This document shows positions 1 to 5,320 of a stretch of 6,334 bases of DNA, piece by piece. Origin of the DNA: Gammaproteobacteria bacterium UBA4475. GTDB lineage: Bacteria; Pseudomonadota; Gammaproteobacteria; Pseudomonadales; Azotimanducaceae. Below the pieces are notes generated by a model that had not been told where the DNA came from, did no database searches, and saw only the letters and a list, made by a program, of their open reading frames with translations. The DNA is taken from the NCBI GenBank assembly GCA_002389265.1, contig DGOD01000245.1, forward strand, positions 1 to 6,334, read 5' to 3'. Position 1 is the first letter of the stretch. Every line of letters begins with the position of its first letter. A program made the position numbers and the translations under genes.

Positions 1-1
1 G

Positions 2-241
2 GAGCATGTGTGCCTGGAAAATGACTTTCCAAAATTTGATAGAGTCCTCCACTGTTTAACAAGCTTTGAAGAAACCCTGGATGAATGGCAGCTGCATTGT
101 CTGCATTACGCGGATGAACAAGAGGTTGAATTAGGCGAGGCAGAGTATGTTGACGAAGTGACTTACCACAGTATGATTTCAATCAGCTATTGCCCATTTT
201 GTGGCGTTAATTTGCTGGAGCATGAGGCAGCGGATGGTTAA
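2..241 (+). CDS. Small hypothetical protein with C-terminal CPFCG motif (5' partial)
   Basis: I do not recognise this protein. The frame is open from the window edge through codons GAG and CAT to a GTG at position 8 and ends in TAA at 239-241. The GTG could be the start, but the only purine-rich stretch before it (GGAG at 1-4) is just 3 nt away, so the gene more probably begins outside the window. From the GTG it would be 77 residues. The product is acidic and rich in Cys and His (HC at 15-16, HCLH at 30-33) and carries YCPFCG at residues 61-66. A single CxxC of this type close to the C-terminus is common in small proteins that bind zinc or have lost a zinc ribbon, but a full four-ligand site is not obvious. 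There is no signal peptide or membrane segment in the visible part. The next gene on the same strand begins 70 bp downstream. Confidence 0.55.
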   Translation, partial: EHVCLENDFPKFDRVLHCLTSFEETLDEWQLHCLHYADEQEVELGEAEYVDEVTYHSMISISYCPFCGVNLLEHEAADG

Positions 242-311
242 CGAGCTGCTTCATGATAAATGGCTTGCCGAAGTTAACTCGGTGTCATGAACGAACGAGA
301 GCGATCTGAAG

Positions 312-788
312 ATGAGTGACATTATCCAAGCAAAAATGACGGCAGATGTAGAAGGTGAGTTTGTCGTTTTTTTAATCGGTTTGCGGATTAATAATATTTG
401 GAAGATACATAAATGGTTGCCGGTTGTCAGGGCGATGACAAAAATGCTCAATGAGCTTCATCAACATCCAGAGCTTGGTTTTATGAGTTATGAATCATGG
501 TTCGGTCGAACAACCCTAATGGTTCAATATTGGCGCTCGGCTGAACTGCTGGCAGATTATGCGACGAGTAAAACCGCTGCGCACTTGCCAGCCTGGGCGG
601 CATTTAATCAAAGCATTGGCAGTAACGGTGATGTTGGTATTTGGCACGAGACGTATTTATCTAAAAAGGGCCAGTACGAATGCGTGTACAACAATATGCC
701 AGCATTTGGTCTGGGAAAAGTGGGTGCCCATGTGCCTGCGACGGGCAAGTATAAAACCGCTGCCGATCGACTCGCCAACCGTGCGTGA
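312..788 (+). CDS. DUF4188 family monooxygenase-like protein
   Basis: This is a 158-residue protein with the hallmarks of the DUF4188 family (Pfam PF13826), whose members are annotated as monooxygenase-like and are expected to adopt a dimeric alpha/beta-barrel fold related to antibiotic-biosynthesis monooxygenases. Recognisable blocks are FVVFLIGLRIN (17-27), KWLPVVRAM (34-42), WFGRTTLMVQYWRS (63-76), HLPAWAAFN (91-99), GDVGIWHETY (106-115) and YNNMPAFGL (126-134). These cover nearly the whole chain, so the gene looks intact and of normal family length. The start is supported by the first block lying 16 residues in and by GAGAG at 297-301, 10 nt before the ATG. There is no signal peptide; the hydrophobic stretch at 17-25 belongs to the conserved fold and should not be read as a membrane anchor. 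Substrate and physiological role are unknown. The family assignment is firm, the enzymatic activity is not. Confidence 0.88.
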   Translation: MSDIIQAKMTADVEGEFVVFLIGLRINNIWKIHKWLPVVRAMTKMLNELHQHPELGFMSYESWFGRTTLMVQYWRSAELLADYATSKTAAHLPAWAAFNQSIGSNGDVGIWHETYLSKKGQYECVYNNMPAFGLGKVGAHVPATGKYKTAADRLANRA

Positions 789-840
789 TTGCGTTGGCGA
801 TGAACTCCGGCCCATGACACCGGCACCGTTCTGCTACCCG

Positions 841-900
841 ACTATGATTCCGCTATGACCCCGCTATGCTATGCCCCCGCTATTATCCGGCTATGAGGCA
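841..900. repeat. 11-bp imperfect tandem repeat, consensus GCTATGAYCCC
   Basis: The pentamer CTATG (once CTATT) begins at 842, 853, 864, 869, 880 and 891. The spacing is 11 bp throughout, except for one 5-bp step at 864-869 where a unit is truncated. Units read ACTATGATTCC, GCTATGACCCC, GCTATG, CTATGCCCCC, GCTATTATCCG and GCTATGAGGCA. The array occupies the junction between two convergent genes, and its last unit contains the stop codon and final codons of the pseudouridine synthase (stop at 891-893). Replication slippage is the simplest origin. No hairpin with a U-tract is present, so I do not call it a terminator. Confidence 0.7.
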
Positions 901-1754
901 CGCTCGCCAGGTTGTGTCAGGCGCAGTAGTTGATCTGCTTTGAGACGAAACACTTGGCGCTCGTGGGTCGCAGGACAATCGAACGCCAGGTGCCATGCCA
1001 GCAGCTGTAAAGGTACGGAAGCATCGTTGCCGTACATGCGGTCGCCCACTAACGGATGTCCTATATGCAGGAGATGACGCCGTATCTGGTGTTTTCGCCC
1101 AGTCTGAATGTCCACTCGGACTAATGTCTGCTGGCCATTGTTAGCCAGCGGTGTCACGAACGACACCGCGGTTCGCTCATCTAAGGGCTGATTGATCTCA
1201 CAGGGCGTTTCCATGACTCCCTGGATAACGGCCATATATTCTTTTACCACGTTGCGACTGGCGAACTGCTGGGCCAATTGGGCGGCGGCACCTTTGCCAT
1301 GGGCGATGACCAGCAGGCCAGCAGTATATTGATCCAGGCGGTGGACCAGTTGGGCAGGGGCGCGATGTTCACGTTCTACCCAGCGATAAATAGTCCCGTG
1401 ATCACTGAACCTTGAGCCTGATGCCGGCATGCCGGCGGGTTTATGCCAGACCGAGTATTGTGGATGGTCATGGACCAGGACCGGCACCAGGGACGGCGTC
1501 GCGAGGATATCTGCGTCGTAATAGAGAGCGAGTTGGTCATTCGTCTTAACTTCGCTGCTAGCACGACGCAGGCGCTGTTTCTTGTTGCCGCGGGTATGCC
1601 AGACGGCGCCTTGGGTCATGGCATCTTTTAATCGTGACTTGGACAAACCGCTGGCTGTGGCGAGTAAGGCTAAAGCCGGTTCGTCATTGGCCACGGTCAG
1701 CTGCAATTCCAGCCGATAGCCGGGGGGCAGTTCATTTGATGTTAAGTGGGTCAT
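891..1754 (-). CDS. RluA-family RNA pseudouridine synthase
   Basis: This cytoplasmic enzyme is expected to isomerise uridine to pseudouridine in rRNA or tRNA. Of its 287 residues, about 25-82 resemble an S4 RNA-binding domain (SGLSKSRLKDAMTQGAVW). The catalytic domain follows, with the WHKPAGMP block (103-110), the signature HRLDQYTAGLLV (138-149) in which Asp141 is the predicted catalytic aspartate, and the C-terminal GRKHQIRRHLLHIGHPLVGD motif (219-238) typical of the RluA group. Length and motif order are normal, so it looks functional. Which uridine it modifies cannot be read from the sequence, and I therefore give no Rlu/Tru symbol. The ATG at 1754 has only a weak AGG directly before it, and an in-frame TAG at 1767-1769 limits the start to this ATG or a later one. 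The start region lies inside a decayed 60-bp tandem duplication, described separately. It appears monocistronic, divergent from the oxygenase gene and convergent with the DUF4188 gene. Confidence 0.93.
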   Translation of the reverse strand: MTHLTSNELPPGYRLELQLTVANDEPALALLATASGLSKSRLKDAMTQGAVWHTRGNKKQRLRRASSEVKTNDQLALYYDADILATPSLVPVLVHDHPQYSVWHKPAGMPASGSRFSDHGTIYRWVEREHRAPAQLVHRLDQYTAGLLVIAHGKGAAAQLAQQFASRNVVKEYMAVIQGVMETPCEINQPLDERTAVSFVTPLANNGQQTLVRVDIQTGRKHQIRRHLLHIGHPLVGDRMYGNDASVPLQLLAWHLAFDCPATHERQVFRLKADQLLRLTQPGERAS

Positions 1755-1838
1755 GCCTAAAGGCGCCTAGTATGTTATTCGGGGGGACAGTTTACTGAGC
1801 GTTAAGTTCGTCATCCCTGAAAGACTCTGGTGTGTTCG
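1721..1838 (-). repeat. Decayed tandem duplication (~60 bp) of the pseudouridine synthase start region
   Basis: Positions 1721-1776 and 1780-1836 align with one single-base indel and roughly 70% identity by eye. Shared landmarks are the G6 run with CAG, then GTTAAGT, GTCAT, CCT and the terminal TGTT. The two GTTAAGT elements start at 1741 and 1801 and the two ATG codons (read on the minus strand) at 1754 and 1814, exactly 60 bp apart. The inner copy is the functional gene start, and the outer copy sits in what should be the untranslated leader. The conserved spacing and frame argue for an old tandem duplication rather than chance. Confidence 0.65.
1767..1814 (-). other. 15-codon in-frame mini-ORF, a duplicated N-terminus upstream of the pseudouridine synthase
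   Basis: Reading the minus strand from the ATG at 1814 gives MTNLTLSKLSPRITY and then TAG at 1767-1769. The real protein begins MTHLTSNELPPGYRL, so the mini-ORF is a diverged copy of the same N-terminus, in the same frame and ending four codons before the real ATG. Both ATGs are preceded by a very close AGG (CAGGG before the upper, TAGGC before the lower). It may be a relic of the duplication with no function, or it may be translated and influence initiation at 1754. The sequence alone cannot separate these. Confidence 0.35.
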
Positions 1839-1985
1839 ACCTGATGATGGCTCTTCAGTAAGGGTCCAGACCGTAGCAGGTGTTGGTGACTCGAATCAAG
1901 GGCCCGCAGCGCCATGGTTGAGTTTGCGCTGGTGGTTTTCCCCGAATTTACCCCGGCACTTTACTCCGGCCCCAACCATCAAGGC

Positions 1986-2014
1986 TTCACATTGAATTTT
2001 AGGTCGGGTAGATT
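1986..2014 (+). promoter_or_regulatory. Weak candidate sigma-70 promoter before the oxygenase gene
   Basis: TTCACA (1986-1991) and TAGATT (2009-2014) are separated by 17 bp and match the -35 and -10 consensus at 5 and 4 of 6 positions. The predicted transcription start would fall almost on the ATG at 2022, implying a leaderless or near-leaderless message, which would fit the lack of a clear Shine-Dalgarno sequence there. A match of this quality can arise by chance. The rest of the 267-bp divergent intergenic stretch (1755-2021) shows nothing else beyond the duplicated start region. Confidence 0.2.
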
Positions 2015-2021
2015 AGCGCCG

Positions 2022-2975
2022 ATGAAAACACTAAATATACCAACTATAGATATCGCTGGCCTGTCTGACAATGCTGCTATTGTTCGGCAGATTGGTGAGG
2101 CATGCGAAGACTGGGGCTTTTTTCAGGTGGTCAATCACGGGATTGATGCAGAGCTCAGGCAAGGTTTTCTAAGTGCCTGCGACGACTTCTTTCATAGCCC
2201 AAGGGAGATTAAACGCAGTGTGATGCGTACGGAAGCTAACCCTATGGGTTTTTATGATCAAGAGCTGACAAAAAACGTCCGCGACTGGAAAGAGATTTTT
2301 GACTATGGCGCTGACTGGCGTGATGCTAATCCATCGTGTCAGTCCCAATGGCCGGCACAGTGGCCGCAATTACAGGTGACGCTACGGGCCTGGTTTACGG
2401 CCTGCGAGACGTTGAGCTTGCGTTTGATGACGGCCATTGCGCAGGCGCTGGCATTGCCACCCGAGACGTTGCTGGAGGGGTTCGTTCAGGGGCATACCAG
2501 CTATGCTCGTTTGAATTACTATCCCTTGTGCAGCGAACCTTTGGCCCGTGACCCGGTTAGTGGCGTTGAACAGGGCCATCTGGGTATCAGCAGGCATACG
2601 GACTCAGGAGCGCTGACCGTATTGGTGCAGGATGAGGTGGCGGCTCTGCAGGTCTATCGGGATGACAGCTGGCATTTAATCGAGCCGGTGCCTGATGGCT
2701 TGATCATCAATATTGGCGACATGCTCCAAGTGTGGAGCAATGATCGCTTGCAGGCACCGGAACACCGGGTTTTGGCATCAAGCACTCGAGAGCGATTCAG
2801 TGCCCCATTTTTCCTTAATCCCGCCAATCGTACCGTTGTGCAGCCACTGGCCACGGACGACCAGCACCCCGCCTGCTACAGGCCGATCAACTGGGGCGAG
2901 TTTCGCCGTGGCAGGGCGGCGGGTGATTACACGGATCAGGGCGAAGAAATCCAGATCAGCCAGTTCCGCTGCTAG
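2022..2975 (+). CDS. Isopenicillin-N-synthase-like Fe(II)/2-oxoglutarate-type oxygenase
   Basis: This 317-residue non-haem iron oxygenase belongs to the isopenicillin N synthase / plant-type dioxygenase superfamily. Residues about 5-110 form the DIOX_N-type region (IPTIDIAGL, then EDWGFFQVVNHGI). The catalytic jelly roll follows, with NYYPLC (165-170), the first iron ligands in HTD (His192, Asp194), the third in EHRV (His248), and an Arg-x-Ser pair (Arg258, Ser260 in RERFSAPFF) that in 2-oxoglutarate-using relatives binds the co-substrate carboxylate. The C-terminal GDYTDQGEEIQISQF is characteristic of bacterial members of unknown substrate. The catalytic triad is complete and the length normal. 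I chose the ATG at 2022 because family proteins begin a few residues before the IPxID motif. The frame is also open to an ATG at 1914, but those 36 extra residues have no family counterpart. There is no signal peptide, so the enzyme should be cytoplasmic. No peptide synthetase or other biosynthetic gene is nearby, so antibiotic synthesis is not implied. Confidence 0.9.
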   Translation: MKTLNIPTIDIAGLSDNAAIVRQIGEACEDWGFFQVVNHGIDAELRQGFLSACDDFFHSPREIKRSVMRTEANPMGFYDQELTKNVRDWKEIFDYGADWRDANPSCQSQWPAQWPQLQVTLRAWFTACETLSLRLMTAIAQALALPPETLLEGFVQGHTSYARLNYYPLCSEPLARDPVSGVEQGHLGISRHTDSGALTVLVQDEVAALQVYRDDSWHLIEPVPDGLIINIGDMLQVWSNDRLQAPEHRVLASSTRERFSAPFFLNPANRTVVQPLATDDQHPACYRPINWGEFRRGRAAGDYTDQGEEIQISQFRC

Positions 2976-3035
2976 GACCTTTTAGCCAGCCGCCGAGCTG
3001 ATAATTGGCTGCGGACGTGGGTTTGTTGTTCAATG

Positions 3036-5183
3036 TCAGCTTGCACTGCCGCTTTGCTCCGTGAGCTCAAAGATAATGGTAGTTTGCGGCCTCGTAATGG
3101 GCATTTGGAGACCGAACTGCATCAAGGCCTCGCCAGTGAAGTGTTGGTTTTCGATGACAGATAATACCGACTCAGAATACTCCCGTAGTGCCATTGGCCA
3201 AATGCGCTTGAGCCGATAAATTTTTTCCTCGGCCAGGCCAACAAAGCGCAATCTGTCGGGAACTGTGCGGGCGGTTTCGCGAACGCTGTTATAGGCAAAA
3301 AGACCATGAGTTTTAGCCCCATCGACAAATCCAAAATTGATCGAGTTGCCGTCAGTGTCAAGCCGATATAGCTGCGCACTGTGGATAAACGCTCTGTGAG
3401 TCTTGTGCAGGGCGATAGCCGCACTCAAGGTGGTGAATTCCGGTGCGGTCAGTTCGCGCGGATCCATCTCAATCCCCATGTGGCCAAACAAGGCGACCGC
3501 GGCGCGCATTTCAATACTGACTCGACGACCGGTAATGTGGCAATTGCGAGGGCCTACATGAGCACCCATTACCGAGGCAGGAAAGAAGAAAGAACAACCG
3601 CGCTGAATGTTCAAGCGATCTAAAGCGTCATTAGAATCTGAGGTCCATACTCTGTCAGTGCGAGCCAGTACGCCATAATCGATTCGCGCGCCACCGGATG
3701 AGCAGCTTTCGATTTCAAGACCCGAATGGGCAGCCTTCAAGCGATCGATGAGGCGATATACCGCCAATGTTTGCTGATGGATGGCGGGCTTACCCTCGAA
3801 GTTCCCGGCATGGTTAATGTCGCGGTTCATATCCCATTTGATGTACGCAATCGCAGGGTATTGTCGTAGTAAGTCATCAATCGCGGTGAACAAGTAATCA
3901 GTGACCTCAACCCGGGTGAGATCTAAAACCAATTGATTGCGGAAACGCAGTTGTTCATTGTTTTCACTATTGAGCACCCAGTCAGGGTGTTGGCGATATA
4001 AATCGCTGTCAGGGTTGACCATTTCAGGCTCAAGCCAGATGCCAAATTCCATGCCCAGCTTATTGACGTGCTCGATCAGCGGCGCCAGACCGTCGGGGTA
4101 AACAGTGGCATCTACGGTCCAGTCGCCCAAACCCGCATGATCACCTCGTCTACCTTTAAACCAGCCATCATCTAAAACGAAACGCTCGACGCCAAGTGTC
4201 GCGACCTTATCGGCGAGTTGCTGCAAGGTGGCGACATTGTGGTCAAAGTAAATTCCTTCCCAGGTGTTGTAATGTACCGGCCGGGGTTTTTGGCGCTGGG
4301 CGTCACTGAGTAAATTCGCCCTGACGAAGTGATGGAAGTTAGCCGACAGATGAGTAAAGCCAGTCGCTGAGAACGACGCATAGAGACTCGGGCTTTGATA
4401 GCTCTGGCCTTTATCCAAGGTCAGCTCACCCGGTAAAAGCAGTTCGCCCATTTGCAGGTAGCGGCGACCGTCAGCCAGCAACTCGGCTTGCATTTTATGG
4501 TTGCCACTCCAGCCCAAATGAAACCCATAGCATTCGCCGAACTGCTCGTTGGCATCAGCGGTGTGAAGCAACAAGCCGGGAAAGGTATCGTGGGAGGTTT
4601 TACCCTTGCGGTTTTCCCGAACAAAACTGCCGAGAAAGAGCGCCAGAGAATGGCGCTGAAATTCATTCGACCAGCGACCTTCAAAGCTGGTTAATTGATT
4701 CACATGATGGGGTAACTGCAGGGTGGGCGCGGCACACCAATTAACCTGTAAGGGTACGTCATTGAGGTTAGTCAAGCGGGTGGATGCTTCGAGCACATTG
4801 CTGTGGTGATCAAGCTGCAAACGATGGACTAAGGTGATGCCCCTTAGGTTATCGGTGCTGCTGAACTCTACAGTTGCCTTATCGATTTGCTTGATCTCAC
4901 TGAGTTGCGGTCCTGCTGACCAGGCGATGCTGTCGTTGACCACCTCAAGTCCTGGCGCGCCGGTGAAACCCTCACCTAACAAGGGTGATAACGATACGGG
5001 GGCTTCGACCACCGCGGCGCATTTTGCTTCTTGTCGTGTACTGAGCTGTAACAGCATCTCAGGGGTGGTGCTGGCAGACAGTCGTTTGCCAAAATATAAC
5101 AAGGCGGGTGTTCGGCGCTGACAATCAACCACGAGGGTGCAGTCGGCGCTGTCCAAGCGGATGAATAAGGGTGAGCGAGACAT
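3036..5183 (-). CDS. Alpha-galactosidase, glycoside hydrolase family 36
   Basis: This retaining alpha-galactosidase of 715 residues is expected to release terminal alpha-1,6-linked galactose from melibiose, raffinose-type sugars or short galactomannan fragments. The N-terminal beta-sandwich spans about 1-290 (with LGWSGNHK at 223-230), the catalytic (beta/alpha)8 barrel about 300-610, and a C-terminal beta domain the rest. Barrel landmarks are FVLDDGWF (335-342), GDW (353-355), KWDMNRD (449-455) with predicted nucleophile Asp451, ESCSSGGAR (492-500), and RVWTSDSNDALDR (511-523) with predicted acid/base Asp516. These match the KWDMNR and WTSD sites known from GH36 enzymes such as Geobacillus AgaA/AgaB. 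Length is typical and no residue is missing. No signal peptide is visible, so it should act in the cytoplasm on imported oligosaccharides; no transporter lies in the window. GGAA at 5193-5196, 9 nt before the ATG, is a plausible ribosome binding site. A strong inverted repeat just upstream may control it. The gene converges on the oxygenase across a 60-bp gap. Confidence 0.95.
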   Translation of the reverse strand: MSRSPLFIRLDSADCTLVVDCQRRTPALLYFGKRLSASTTPEMLLQLSTRQEAKCAAVVEAPVSLSPLLGEGFTGAPGLEVVNDSIAWSAGPQLSEIKQIDKATVEFSSTDNLRGITLVHRLQLDHHSNVLEASTRLTNLNDVPLQVNWCAAPTLQLPHHVNQLTSFEGRWSNEFQRHSLALFLGSFVRENRKGKTSHDTFPGLLLHTADANEQFGECYGFHLGWSGNHKMQAELLADGRRYLQMGELLLPGELTLDKGQSYQSPSLYASFSATGFTHLSANFHHFVRANLLSDAQRQKPRPVHYNTWEGIYFDHNVATLQQLADKVATLGVERFVLDDGWFKGRRGDHAGLGDWTVDATVYPDGLAPLIEHVNKLGMEFGIWLEPEMVNPDSDLYRQHPDWVLNSENNEQLRFRNQLVLDLTRVEVTDYLFTAIDDLLRQYPAIAYIKWDMNRDINHAGNFEGKPAIHQQTLAVYRLIDRLKAAHSGLEIESCSSGGARIDYGVLARTDRVWTSDSNDALDRLNIQRGCSFFFPASVMGAHVGPRNCHITGRRVSIEMRAAVALFGHMGIEMDPRELTAPEFTTLSAAIALHKTHRAFIHSAQLYRLDTDGNSINFGFVDGAKTHGLFAYNSVRETARTVPDRLRFVGLAEEKIYRLKRIWPMALREYSESVLSVIENQHFTGEALMQFGLQMPITRPQTTIIFELTEQSGSAS

Positions 5184-5198
5184 GTTTCGATTTTCCGG

Positions 5199-5246
5199 TT
5201 AGTACACTAAAATCAGCTGTTAGTGTCAGCTGATTTTAGTGTCAGC
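5199..5246 (-). promoter_or_regulatory. Inverted/direct repeat cluster, a candidate operator-promoter for the alpha-galactosidase
   Basis: ACACTAAAATCAGCTG (5204-5219) and its exact reverse complement (5227-5242) form a perfect 16-bp inverted repeat around a 7-nt spacer. Superimposed on it is a direct repeat, TTAGTGTCAGC, at 5220-5230 and 5236-5246. A smaller palindrome, TTAGT-AC-ACTAA, lies at 5199-5210. In all, TTAGT/ACTAA occurs four times in 42 bp. On the minus strand CTGACA (5229-5224) and TGTACT (5206-5201) are 17 bp apart and could serve as a weak -35/-10 pair that the repeats would overlap. The cluster ends 16 bp before the galactosidase ATG. Neither strand has a U-tract after the stem, which argues against an intrinsic terminator. 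The repeats are plain in the sequence; the operator role is inferred. Confidence 0.5.
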
Positions 5247-5320
5247 AGTTAGGCCGCTGTGCATTCAATGGGCTGGTTATCATCCAGGTATTGGTGCCAT
5301 ATGTCGTCAATCAGCTGGCT

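Noticed and set aside
6..8. ATG at position 6 as a start for the first gene.
   Set aside because: It is in a different frame from the 2-241 reading frame, which remains open to the window edge.
559..858. 99-codon open frame overlapping the 3' half of the DUF4188 gene.
   Set aside because: It is frame-shifted relative to a well conserved domain and its product is Arg/Cys-rich with no family features, as expected for a shadow frame.
1857..1890. Possible third copy of the 60-bp start-region duplication (AGTAAG ... GGTGTTGG).
   Set aside because: Spacing between the landmarks is 6 bp shorter and the intervening bases do not align. It looks coincidental.
1914..2021. 36-residue N-terminal extension of the oxygenase from the ATG at 1914.
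   Set aside because: The extension has no resemblance to the family, which starts a few residues before the IPxID motif. The ATG at 2022 gives the normal length and alignment.
2987..3011. CAGCC...GGCTG hairpin followed by a T-rich stretch as a terminator for the oxygenase.
   Set aside because: The stem is only 5 bp with a 15-nt loop, and the downstream sequence is interrupted by G residues. It is too weak to call.
3122..5121. Several 60-100-codon open frames on both strands within the alpha-galactosidase gene.
   Set aside because: They are alternate-frame shadows of a gene with complete GH36 motifs, have no recognisable domains, and read as low-quality protein.
5204..5242. Perfect inverted repeat read as a rho-independent terminator for the serine hydrolase.
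   Set aside because: The stem is AT-rich on its outer side and neither strand has a run of T after it. Its position next to the galactosidase start suits an operator better, although partial termination cannot be excluded.
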